Assembly (NCBI GenBank): GCA_964546935.1
Contig: CAZJLJ010000008.1
Span: 1-64,000, forward strand
DNA: 64,000 nt
Source: JALYTY01 sp964546935
GTDB taxonomy: Bacteria > Vulcanimicrobiota > Vulcanimicrobiia > Vulcanimicrobiales > Vulcanimicrobiaceae
Direction: 5' to 3'
The notes under the pieces are model-generated. The model was not told the DNA's origin. It saw only the letters and a list, made by a program, of their open reading frames with translations, and made no database searches. This document shows, in pieces, positions 8,796-17,400 of the stretch; position 1 is the first letter of the stretch; every line of letters begins with the position of its first letter. Both the position numbers and the translations under genes were made by a program.

Positions 8796-10201
8796 CGAGC
8801 AGAAGCACGCATCGGAACGGCGCCGCGCGGACGTAGCGTGACTAGCGGGTCGGTCTCAACCTCCGAAATGCCGTCTAGCGTGAACGTGAAACGTTTCGCG
8901 AGTGTGGCGAGCATTAGCGTCGTCTCTGCCCATGCGAACTCTTCACCGATGCAACGCCGCGCACCACCGCCGAACGGCACGTAAGCAAATTGCGGCGGGT
9001 CGAAATCAACCCAGCGATCGGGATCGAAAACTTGTGGATTCGGATAGAATCGCGACGAGCGGTGTAACACAAGCGGACAAATGAAGACGGTCGTCCTCGC
9101 AGTGACGCGATAGCCGCCCAGGACGACGTCGTGTCTTGCTTCACGGCCGATAATCCAAGCCGGCGGATAGAGGCGCATCGATTCGCGAACGACGCGCGCC
9201 GTGTACTGAAGCCGCGATAACGTCTCAACGGGATTGCTGCCGCCCGAGATGTCGTCGACTTCCTCATGAAGCCGCGCTTCTACGTGCGGATACTTTGCAA
9301 GCTGATACCACGTCCAGAGTAACGCATTAGCCGTGGTCTCGTGACCGGCGAGAAACAGCGTCATCGCTTCGTCGCGCACTTGTTCGTTTGAGAGCCGGTA
9401 ACCCGTTTCGGCATCTTCGGCTTCTAGCAACAACGATAAGGCGTCGCTGCGTTTGGAACGATCCTTGCGCCGTTCGTCGATCAATGCATAGATGATCCTA
9501 TCGAGCGTTGCACGCGCTCGATTGAAACGGCGGGTGGAACGCAGCCACGGCATGGACCTGCGCAGCTTGCCGATGGGGCCGATAGCATACGGATACGTTT
9601 CCATCGCTTCACGAAGCGCGTCCCGTACTTCTCGCGCATTGTGCTCGGCGTCGACCCCGAAAAGCGTCTCGCCCGCAATTCGCAACGTTAGCTCGTTCAT
9701 CGCTTGATGCATGTCTAAAGACTCACCGTCCACAAGACGGCTAACGAAATCATCGCCGATGCGTTGCATGCTGCGAAGATACTGCTCGATGCGATTGCGG
9801 TGAAACGCGGGTTGAACGATACGCCGCATTTGCCGGTGCAGCGGATCTTCACTTGTAAGCAGCCCGTCGCCGAGCAGCATCTGCAGCGTTCGCGCACCTA
9901 AGGATTTCACGAAAGCATGTTGTTGCGTAACGAGCGCTTCTTTGATGAGATCGGGATCGTTTAGAAAAACGAACCGGCGTCCGGGAATCGCAAATGTCGC
10001 TATCGGTCCGTAGCGCTCTGCAACCTCGGAGAGAAATGTGGGCAACGCACGAAATGGAAGCGGATAAAGGCGCTTTAAAGTCTCCCAGCGTCCCGGTCCG
10101 GGAATCGCTTTAGCCGCCGGCGAGTTTTGCCTTTCGTCCCTGTTCTTGAAACCATCCGGCGATTTTTTCGCGGTGGTCGCCCTGGATTTCGACGATTCCA
10201 T
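8774..10201 (-). CDS. Cytochrome P450 monooxygenase
   Basis: 475 residues with all core P450 signatures: I-helix oxygen-activation motif AGHETT at 285-290, K-helix E-x-x-R at Glu340-Arg343, a PxRW-type PDRW near 394, and the haem loop FGGGARRCIG with thiolate ligand Cys417. No membrane anchor, as usual for bacterial class I enzymes, which need separate ferredoxin partners not seen here. The substrate is unknown; the overall pattern resembles CYP102/CYP4-like bacterial fatty-acid or terpenoid hydroxylases. The ATG at 10201 has a good GGAGGG site about 9 bp upstream but lies inside the 3' end of yciH, giving a 92-bp out-of-frame overlap that encodes a basic, low-complexity tail (residues 1-31) before the conserved IPGPGRW. 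A later unannotated start cannot be excluded, though no ATG or GTG exists before Leu53. Confidence 0.93.
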   Translation of the reverse strand: MESSKSRATTAKKSPDGFKNRDERQNSPAAKAIPGPGRWETLKRLYPLPFRALPTFLSEVAERYGPIATFAIPGRRFVFLNDPDLIKEALVTQQHAFVKSLGARTLQMLLGDGLLTSEDPLHRQMRRIVQPAFHRNRIEQYLRSMQRIGDDFVSRLVDGESLDMHQAMNELTLRIAGETLFGVDAEHNAREVRDALREAMETYPYAIGPIGKLRRSMPWLRSTRRFNRARATLDRIIYALIDERRKDRSKRSDALSLLLEAEDAETGYRLSNEQVRDEAMTLFLAGHETTANALLWTWYQLAKYPHVEARLHEEVDDISGGSNPVETLSRLQYTARVVRESMRLYPPAWIIGREARHDVVLGGYRVTARTTVFICPLVLHRSSRFYPNPQVFDPDRWVDFDPPQFAYVPFGGGARRCIGEEFAWAETTLMLATLAKRFTFTLDGISEVETDPLVTLRPRGAVPMRASARCRSKIA

Positions 10202-10442
10202 TTTTGCTCGTCCCTCCGGTGCCGCAAAGCCGCTTCAGCGTTTTTGCTATCTCGGTTACCTCAGTCGCGCCAAGCCCGTGGACGAGCGTCACGACGCTGC
10301 CGCGGCGGCGTTCGCGCGCAATACGAATCACGCCGTCATCCGGCATGGAGTTCTTAGTGCTTTGCGATTTTGGCCGGCGCGTTTTTTCGGGTGCTTGCCA
10401 GCCCGTTTCGCTCGAGTAAACGAGCTCGCGATCGTCACGCAT
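10110..10442 (-). CDS. yciH: SUI1/YciH family translation initiation-like factor
   Basis: 110 residues, typical for bacterial YciH, a homologue of eukaryotic eIF1/SUI1. The first 35 residues are charged and flexible; the SUI1 fold follows (VIRIARERRRGSVVTLVHGL, then EVTEIAKTLKRLCGTGG, then IVEIQGDHREKIAGWF). In eIF1 the basic loop after the first strand and the GTGG turn contact the ribosomal P-site region; the role of bacterial YciH is debated, with start-codon fidelity and stress translation proposed. I take the ATG at 10442 because it gives family length and has AGAAAG upstream; the longer frame to 10640 runs through the divergent LOG gene. It is the first gene of a unit with the P450 and the conserved hypothetical gene. 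Confidence 0.85.
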   Translation of the reverse strand: MRDDRELVYSSETGWQAPEKTRRPKSQSTKNSMPDDGVIRIARERRRGSVVTLVHGLGATEVTEIAKTLKRLCGTGGTSKNGIVEIQGDHREKIAGWFQEQGRKAKLAGG

Positions 10443-10495
10443 GGTAGGTCTTTCTTCGGCAGGCGGAGCGGGATTCATAGCAGTAAACGCGCACG

Positions 10496-11029
10496 GTGCC
10501 CCGGCTTTGTATCTTCTGCGGCGCTCACGGCGGCCGCCACCCACACTACGCGCAAATCGCGGCTGCAGCGGCGCGTTCCGTAGTAGAAGCGGGTTACGGC
10601 ATCGTCTATGGCGGCGGCAGAGTCGGCCTGATGGGCGCAATTGCCGATGCGGCGTTAGCGGCCGGCGGTGAAGTGATCGGCGTGATTCCTGAATCGCTCG
10701 GCTCGGAAGAAGTAGCGCATACCGGCATTACGCAGTTGCATGTCGTCCAATCGATGCACGAACGCAAGGCATTAATGTCCGATTTAAGCGATGGTTTCAT
10801 TGCGCTGCCCGGCGGATTCGGAACGATGGACGAATTCCATGAAATCCTCACCTGGCGCCAACTTGGCATCCACAATAAGCCGATCGGCCTTTTAAACGTC
10901 GAAGGTTACTACGATCAATTGCTCGCGCTCTACGAGCGGATGAGCGAAGATGGGTTTCTGAACGCACGTACGCGATCGCTTTTCGTCTCTTCTTCGGCGA
11001 TTGAAGAACTGCTTGAACGAATGCGTTAG
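10496..11029 (+). CDS. LOG-family nucleotide phosphoribohydrolase (TIGR00730)
   Basis: 177 residues. Contains the LOG signature PGGFGTMDEFHE (PGGxGTxxE, about residues 100-111), the nucleotide-binding GYGIVYGGGRVGLMGAIA near 32-49, and the conserved SMHERKALMSDLSDGF region with the catalytic Arg/Glu pair. Such enzymes hydrolyse cytokinin riboside or other nucleoside 5'-monophosphates to base and ribose 5-phosphate; in most bacteria the natural role is probably nucleotide salvage or clean-up (compare PpnN). The start is GTG at 10496 directly before the first conserved strand (LCIFCGA). It is divergent from yciH, with 53 bp between the starts. Confidence 0.87.
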   Translation: MPRLCIFCGAHGGRHPHYAQIAAAAARSVVEAGYGIVYGGGRVGLMGAIADAALAAGGEVIGVIPESLGSEEVAHTGITQLHVVQSMHERKALMSDLSDGFIALPGGFGTMDEFHEILTWRQLGIHNKPIGLLNVEGYYDQLLALYERMSEDGFLNARTRSLFVSSSAIEELLERMR

Positions 11030-11069
11030 GCAGTGGTCCAACTTTTTCGGTTACCTCACGGCGGCAACG

Positions 11070-11132
11070 ATGACCACGGTCAGCGTCACGCTCGTAGCCG
11101 TGCTCCTGTTCGGGGGAAGCTCCGGAGGTTAG
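11070..11132 (+). CDS. Possible 20-residue leader peptide upstream of prolyl oligopeptidase
   Basis: ATG at 11070 opens a short frame encoding MTTVSVTLVAVLLFGGSSGG with TAG at 11130-11132. It is hydrophobic and ends 8 bp before a hairpin that encloses the next gene's ribosome-binding site, the arrangement expected of a translational-attenuation leader. No clear ribosome-binding site of its own is visible, and frames of this length arise by chance, so it is a candidate only. Confidence 0.3.
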   Translation: MTTVSVTLVAVLLFGGSSGG

Positions 11133-11139
11133 CTAAAAA

Positions 11140-11158
11140 GCCTCCTTCGTAAGGAGGC
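11140..11158 (+). promoter_or_regulatory. Hairpin sequestering the prolyl oligopeptidase ribosome-binding site
   Basis: GCCTCCTT (11140-11147) and AAGGAGGC (11151-11158) form an 8-bp perfect stem with a 3-nt CGT loop. The right arm is the full Shine-Dalgarno AAGGAGG placed 5 bp before the ATG at 11163, so the folded RNA would hide it. No T tract follows on the plus strand, so it is not a terminator for upstream transcription; on the minus strand it would be followed by TTTTT. Confidence 0.55.
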
Positions 11159-11162
11159 CTAG

Positions 11163-13346
11163 ATGACGCGTTTTCTTCGACTAGCGGCAACCTTTGCAAT
11201 TGCCGCCGCACTCGTATCGCCATATGCCGGCAGCTCACGCGCTGCCGCGCAAACAACGAGCGACGAGCCACAAAGGACGATTGCGAAAGCCGCACCCGAT
11301 ACATCGTCTTCGAGCGATCCGTTTCTGTGGCTCGAAGATGTCCACGGTTCGCGAGCGATGGAGTGGGTGAAAGCCCAAAATGCCAAAACGCTCTCGGTCC
11401 TCGAGAACGATCCGCATTACGCGACGCTGTACTCCGATGCGCTGAGCGTCTATCAAGCAAAAGATCGAATCCCGATGCCGTCGTTTATTCAGGGGCACAT
11501 TTACAATTTTTGGCAAGACGAAACGCACGTACGCGGATTGTGGCGCGAAACGACGCAGTCGGATTATGCAAATCCATCCCCTGCATGGAAACCGGTTCTG
11601 GACGTCGACGCACTCGCGAAGAGTGAAAACGCAAACTGGGTTTGGGAAGGAGCGGATTGCCGCTGGCCCGATGAGCGGCGTTGCCTGGTCAATCTTTCCG
11701 ATGGCGGAGAGGATGCGCGAACGGTACGCGAGTTCGACCTGCAAACGAAGCAATTCGTTCGGAACGGCTTCGTTTTGCCGCGAGGAAAGCAGCGAGAAAC
11801 TTGGGAGAACGGCGATACGCTGCTGGTTTCACGCGAGTGGAAACCGGGCGATCTTACCACTTCCGGCTATCCGTTCATCGTCAAACGTCTAAAGCGCGGC
11901 CAACCGTTGTCCAGTGCCGCCGAGATTTTTCGCGGCACGAAAAACGACGGCGGCTATGGCGTTAGTCCGTTTACGGTCCACGACGGAACCGGGCACACCG
12001 CGACGATCATTTCGCGACCGATCTCAACGTTTGAGATCGAACACTACATCGTGACGTCGCGAGGCGTCCGCAAGTTGGCAATGCCGCTAAAGGGCGATGT
12101 CAGCGCACTTGTTGCGGGACGGCTCTTGCTCACGCTTGCGCAAGACTGGAACGTAAACGGCAAGACGTTCCCGCAGGGATCACTCGTGTCGGTCCACCTC
12201 AGCGACGCGCAAGCCGACCCAGCGCACCTGAAACCGACGCTGGTGTACGCACCCGGTCCGCGTGAATCGATCGATAACGTTTCACCGACGCGCGACCGGC
12301 TTGTCGTAACGACGTACGAAAACGTGCGCGGCCGCGCGTTCATCTATGCCCCTGTTGGAAAGGACGGATGGACGAAGCGTCGCCTGGATCTACCCGACAA
12401 TTCGTCGATCGGCCTGGTCGACACCGATCTTCGCAGCGCAAAGGCGTTCATCAACGTTACCAGCTTCCTTACGCCGACGACGCTCTGGCTCGCAGACGCA
12501 GCAAAGGGTTCGGCCGCAACGGTAAAATCGCTTCCGCCAAAATTCGACGCCTCGAAAGATGTTGTGGAGCAACACGAATCGACGTCTAAGGACGGCACGA
12601 AGATTCCGTACTTCATCGTGCACCCAAAAGAGATGAAGCTCGACGGCTCCAATCCGACGATCCTGTACGCCTATGGCGGTTTTCAGGTCTCGATGACGCC
12701 CACATACTCGGCAACGCTTGGAAAACTGTGGCTTGAACGCGGCGGTGTGTACGTGTTAGCAAACATCCGCGGCGGCGGCGAGTTTGGTCCGGCGTGGCAC
12801 GAGGCCGGATTGAAGACGCATCGTCAACGCATCTACGACGACTTTGCATCGGTCGCTCAAGACTTGATCGCCCGGAAAATCACCAGTCCGCGCCATTTAG
12901 GAATCGAAGGCGGTTCGAACGGTGGGCTGCTTATGGGCGTAGAGTTTACGCAGCATCCGGACCTGTGGAACGCCGTCGACATTCAAGTTCCACTCCTGGA
13001 CATGCTGCGGTTCGAACAGATCCAAGCCGGTTCATCGTGGGTCGGCGAGTACGGCAGCGTTTCCGTGCCCCAGGAACAGGCGTTCCTAGCATCGATCTCG
13101 CCGTACAACAACTTGAAAGCCGGTGTCGCTTATCCGCAGCCGTTGATCTGGACGACTACGAAAGACGATCGCGTCGGCCCGCAACACGCGCGCAAGTTTG
13201 CAGCAAAGCTGGAATCGATGCACGTTCCTTACTTCTTCTATGAAGTGATCGAAGGCGGCCACGGTTCGGGTGCAAACTTGAAGGAACGAGCACACACCAG
13301 CGCCCTCGAAATGACGTACTTCACTCGCAAACTCATGAACCCGTAG
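11163..13346 (+). CDS. Secreted prolyl oligopeptidase family (S9A) serine peptidase
   Basis: 727 residues, standard for prolyl oligopeptidases, which cut after proline in peptides shorter than about 30 residues. A signal peptide (residues 1-30, LRLAATFAIAAALVSPYAGS then SRAAAQ) puts it in the periplasm or outside. After an N-terminal helix region (DPFLWLEDVHG, the usual entry motif) comes a seven-bladed propeller to about residue 450, then the alpha/beta hydrolase: nucleophile GGSNGG (Ser585), Asp in KDDRVG (Asp669), and catalytic His700 in GGHGSG. All triad residues are present. An excellent AAGGAGG ribosome-binding site lies 5 bp before the ATG but is inside a hairpin. No terminator is visible after the stop. 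Confidence 0.94.
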   Translation: MTRFLRLAATFAIAAALVSPYAGSSRAAAQTTSDEPQRTIAKAAPDTSSSSDPFLWLEDVHGSRAMEWVKAQNAKTLSVLENDPHYATLYSDALSVYQAKDRIPMPSFIQGHIYNFWQDETHVRGLWRETTQSDYANPSPAWKPVLDVDALAKSENANWVWEGADCRWPDERRCLVNLSDGGEDARTVREFDLQTKQFVRNGFVLPRGKQRETWENGDTLLVSREWKPGDLTTSGYPFIVKRLKRGQPLSSAAEIFRGTKNDGGYGVSPFTVHDGTGHTATIISRPISTFEIEHYIVTSRGVRKLAMPLKGDVSALVAGRLLLTLAQDWNVNGKTFPQGSLVSVHLSDAQADPAHLKPTLVYAPGPRESIDNVSPTRDRLVVTTYENVRGRAFIYAPVGKDGWTKRRLDLPDNSSIGLVDTDLRSAKAFINVTSFLTPTTLWLADAAKGSAATVKSLPPKFDASKDVVEQHESTSKDGTKIPYFIVHPKEMKLDGSNPTILYAYGGFQVSMTPTYSATLGKLWLERGGVYVLANIRGGGEFGPAWHEAGLKTHRQRIYDDFASVAQDLIARKITSPRHLGIEGGSNGGLLMGVEFTQHPDLWNAVDIQVPLLDMLRFEQIQAGSSWVGEYGSVSVPQEQAFLASISPYNNLKAGVAYPQPLIWTTTKDDRVGPQHARKFAAKLESMHVPYFFYEVIEGGHGSGANLKERAHTSALEMTYFTRKLMNP

Positions 13347-13370
13347 TGCTTGTGATTATGAACTAAGTTG

Positions 13371-14006
13371 TCAATGCAAACCGGCGGCGCGCTCTGCGTC
13401 GCCGAGGGTCGCGAACCGGTGGAATGAAGATTGCGTGATATCCGTGGTGGCGCTTGCTTTGAACAGACTGTACGTACCGGTATATTGTTGAACTTCGTGT
13501 GTCATCGCCCAATATCGCGGTAGCACTTGCGCACGTTGGCCGCTCACAGTTCCGTTAGTCGCGTGCGGCCAATTTGCGCTCATCGTATATTGGTACGCGG
13601 TGACATGCTTGCCGGCGTCGATCGTAAATGAGCCGCTGCCATGCGCAGTATCGATTACGAGACTTGAAAAACCGACCGTCGTTGGATTTACAACATTGTA
13701 CCGATACTCGCGCAGATACCGCCCGTCCCACGGCGGTCTAAACACATCTGTCGGTTTTGGATGCTCGTACTGCGCCTTTACTTGCGAAACTTGCTGCGAG
13801 GTTGCGTTTACACCACCCACTGAATACGACATGACGCGAATCCTCTTGAGGTCGCCGTTGACATAAATGCCCGTGAATACCAAACGATCCTGCCGCGACG
13901 AGGGACCCGCGTGAACGTCAAAGGTTTTAGTGTATAACGCTGTTACTACGCCGTGCTGATCGACGGCGGTTTGATGGGCTACCTGACCTACAATCGGAGG
14001 AACCAT
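13371..14006 (-). CDS. Hypothetical protein, possibly a domain-of-unknown-function outer protein
   Basis: 211 residues, not recognised. No signal peptide in the chosen frame, no membrane helix. It has a beta-rich composition with VHAGPSSRQDRLVFTGIYVN, then PKPTDVFRPPWDGRYLREYR and SLVIDTAHGSGSFTIDAGKH, which read like a small all-beta secreted domain. The ATG at 14006 has GGGGAG 5 bp upstream, so the start is well supported even though it lacks an export signal. It sits 41 bp downstream of the CMD-family gene in the same direction and could be co-transcribed with it. Convergent with the prolyl oligopeptidase, with 24 bp between stops. Confidence 0.6.
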   Translation of the reverse strand: MVPPIVGQVAHQTAVDQHGVVTALYTKTFDVHAGPSSRQDRLVFTGIYVNGDLKRIRVMSYSVGGVNATSQQVSQVKAQYEHPKPTDVFRPPWDGRYLREYRYNVVNPTTVGFSSLVIDTAHGSGSFTIDAGKHVTAYQYTMSANWPHATNGTVSGQRAQVLPRYWAMTHEVQQYTGTYSLFKASATTDITQSSFHRFATLGDAERAAGLH

Positions 14007-14047
14007 CTTGACTCCCCTACATTGCTAACGCGGAACGATGGCCGTTC

Positions 14048-14425
14048 TTACTTCGGTACCCGTTTTTCGACGACACGCTTCACGACGGTCATCGCATTGA
14101 GCGCCTTGGGGAACCCAATGTAGGGAATGAGCGTCATAACCGCTTCCACGATCTCCGCTTTCGTGAGACCGACATTGAAAGCTCCATGCACGTGCGTTTC
14201 CAGCTGCGAATCGCAGCCGCCCATGGTCGCGAGGGAGCTGATCGCCACGAGTTCGCGCTGCTTTAGGTCGCCGTCGCGCGCGTAGATCTCGCCAAAAGCA
14301 AATTCGATAAGATACCGCGTAAAATCCGGCTCGACTCCGGTAAAAGCGTCCAGCATGTTATCGGTTACTTTATCGCCGTCCACCCGACGCATTAACTCTT
14401 CGCCGCGCTTCAATTTATCGGTCAT
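14048..14425 (-). CDS. Carboxymuconolactone decarboxylase (CMD) family protein
   Basis: 125 residues forming one CMD/AhpD-like all-helical domain. The signature region is LKQRELVAISSLATMGGCDSQLETHVHGAFNVGLTKAEIVEAV: the conserved Glu, the HVHGAFNVG helix and the TKAEIVE turn are all there. The AhpD Cys-x-x-Cys is absent (only one Cys), so it resembles PcaC-type or uncharacterised CMD proteins more than an alkylhydroperoxidase. No pca or mandelate genes are nearby to fix the substrate. Start ATG 14425 has AAGGAG 4-5 bp upstream. Confidence 0.87.
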   Translation of the reverse strand: MTDKLKRGEELMRRVDGDKVTDNMLDAFTGVEPDFTRYLIEFAFGEIYARDGDLKQRELVAISSLATMGGCDSQLETHVHGAFNVGLTKAEIVEAVMTLIPYIGFPKALNAMTVVKRVVEKRVPK

Positions 14426-14442
14426 ATCGCTCCTTGTGAAAA

Positions 14443-14466
14443 GAGCGCCGCAACAGTACGGCGCCC
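14443..14466 (-). terminator. Terminator downstream of the 2-oxoglutarate dehydrogenase gene
   Basis: On the minus strand GGGCGCCG (14466-14459) pairs with CGGCGCTC (14450-14443), 7 of 8 pairs, around an 8-nt loop and is followed by TTTTC. It lies 26 bp past the dehydrogenase stop and just before the CMD gene's ribosome-binding site. Confidence 0.6.
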
Positions 14467-14492
14467 TCCCTAGATGCGTGTTTTACGGCGAG

Positions 14493-17400
14493 CTACTCGC
14501 TCAGCGCCATGGTAATGACGCGTTCTTGTTCGACCGCATGCGCACCCGGATACCCTTCCGACGGCGATGCGCGATAACCACGGCCTGCGTATCCGATGTC
14601 GAGGGGCTGCTTCAGCTTCTCGAGCAAACGGCGGCGGACATAGGCTCGTGCACCCATGTTCTTCGGCTCTTCTTGCACCCAAACGAGTTGCTTCAGATTC
14701 GGATACGTTGCGAGCAACGCATTGATTTCGTCGCTCGGCATCGGCGAGAGCAGTTCGATGCGAACGATTGCCGTCTTCGTCATCTGACCGTAGTGCTCGG
14801 CCGCGACCAGATCGTAGTACACCTTGCCAGTGCAGAGCAGAATACGTTCGATCTTGCTCTTGTCCGTAACGCTGGGATCGTCGATGACCGGCTTAAAAGA
14901 ACCGGTGGCCATGTCGTCGATCGAACCGGCCGCCGCTTCAGCGCGAAGCAGTGACTTCGGCGTCATTACGACGAGCGGTACCGGGTTCGGCGAACTCGCT
15001 TGCATCCGTAACAAGTGGTAATAGTTACCGGCGTTGGACGGGTACGCGATGCGGATGTTGCCTTCGGCCGCAAGCTGGAGGAAACGTTCGAGACGCGCGC
15101 TCGAGTGTTCCGGTCCTTGGCCTTCATAGCCGTGCGGCAACAACAGGGTGAGACGCGACGTCTGTCCCCACTTCGCTTGGCCGGCTGCGATGAATTGATC
15201 GATGATGATCTGCGCGCCGTTGACGAAGTCACCGAACTGCGCTTCCCACAACACGAGCGACTTAGGCACCGCCGCCGCATAGCCGTATTCGAAGCCGACG
15301 CACGCATACTCCGAAAGCGGGCTGTTGTGGATTTCGAAGCTTGCCTTCGTTCCGGCGAGATGCTGGAGCGGCACGTACTCGATATTGCTAGTTGGATCGT
15401 GCAGCACCGCGTGACGGTGGCTGAACGTTCCGCGTTCGGTATCTTGTCCGGTTAGGCGAATCGGCACGCCTGACGTAAGCAAAGATGCAAACGCCAGCGA
15501 TTCGGCCGCGCCCCAATCGACGAGGCCTTTCTCCGCGATTAAGGTCTTGCGGCGATCGAATTGCGTTTGCAGTTTCTTATTGAGCGTGAACCCTTCCGGA
15601 ACAGAGACCAGTTTGTTCGACCAATCGACGAGCGTTTCACGCGTGACCGGCGTAAGCGCTGCTGTTTCGGGCGGCGTGGCGAGTGCGATCTTCTCGAGCA
15701 TGCCGTTGCCGTGGTGTTCCTTCACGTTGCGGTACGCTTCTTGCAAACGCGCCGTCGCGTCGGCGATCATCTGATTCGCCTGCTCGGCGGTAATCGTGCC
15801 CTGTGCAATGAGCTTGTTCGCGAAGAGCTCGCGCGCCGTTGGCTGGGTTTTGATCTTGTCGTACATCAACGGCTGGGTGTACGCCGGTTCGTCTTGTTCG
15901 TTGTGGCCCGAGCGGCGATAACCGATCAAGTCGATCAGCACGTCGCGATCGAACCGTTTGCGGAATTCCACAACCAGATGAACCGCCGCGATGCACGCGT
16001 CGACGTCGTCGGCATTGACGTGCACGATCGGCATGTCGAAGCCCTTTGCAAGGTCCGATGCATAACGCGTCGAGCGCGAATCACGCGAATCGGTCGTGAA
16101 GCCGACTTGATTGTTAGAAATGAGGTGGAACGTTCCGCCGGTCGCATAGCCTGGAAGCGCCTGCAGATTCAGGACCTCCGCGACGATGCCTTGACCGACG
16201 AACGCCGCGTCGCCGTGAATCAGAATCGGCGCCGCTTTCTTCACATCTTGCTGCGGAACGGTTTTGCTGTGATCGGTTTGCAGCGCGCGAGCGCGGCCTT
16301 CAACCACCGGATCGACGGCTTCCAAGTGGCTCGGGTTGTGAGCGAGCGTTACGGTAATTTCCTTACCATTTGCCGTCTTATAAACGCCGGTCGCACCCTG
16401 ATGGTACTTCACGTCGCCAGTGACGTCGTCGTCGCCGACCTCACCACGTTGATGCGCCGCTTCGAACTCGGTGAGAAGTTCTTCGTAGGGCATGTTCACG
16501 ACGTGCGCGATCACGTTCAAACGACCGCGATGTGCCATGCCGATGACCGCATTCGGCGTGCCGTCGTCGGCAAGCATCTCGAGCGTTTCTTCGAGCATCG
16601 GAACCATGACGTCGAGGCCTTCGCCCGAAAACGTCTTTTGGCCGAGGAACGTCTTGCGCAAGTAACGCTCGAAGGTTTCAACCTTCGTTAACCGTTGCAA
16701 GAATTGAATCTGGCGTTCTTTCGAAAGCGAAACTTTGTGCGCGCCCGATTCGATGTATTCGCGCAGCCAACGGCGTTGTTCGGTGTTCGAAATGTGCTCG
16801 ACCTCATACGCGATCGTCGACGCATACGTTTCGTGCAATTTCGGCAACACGTCGGCGAGCGTGTCGCCCGGAACTTTAACGTTGAGCACCGAGGCCGGAA
16901 TAGCGGCCATAAGTGCAGGCGTCAATCCGTACGTCGCCGGATCGAGCTTCGGATCTCCCGGTGGCTGTGAACCGAGCGGATCGAGATTCGCGGCAAGGTG
17001 TCCATGCGTCCGATACGCGGAGACGATTGCCATCGCGGCCGCAACGGCACGCAGCATTTCGTCGGGTTGTGCGGTTGCCGGCGCGGACGGAATGAGTGCG
17101 GCAACGGCTTTTTCTTGCGGAAGCGTTGGCGCCGGCGCCGGACCGGCGGTGAGGTTGAGCCCGCTGAAGATCGATTCGTAGAAACCGTCGGTTCCCTGCA
17201 ACAGTTGATCGACGCGACGCAGATACTCGCCGGATTGCGCACCTTGAATGACGCGATGATCGTAGGTGCTGGTCATCTGCATCACTTTGGCAACGCCGAG
17301 TTGACGCAACGTCTGTTCGTTTACGCTTTGGAAGCCGGGCGGATACCCGATCGCACCGGTTGCAAGAATTGCGCCTTGCCCTGCGAGCAAACGCGGCACC

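Noticed and set aside
11140..11158. Hairpin read as a terminator for the LOG gene
   Set aside because: No T tract follows on the plus strand and its right arm is a full Shine-Dalgarno at correct distance from an ATG.
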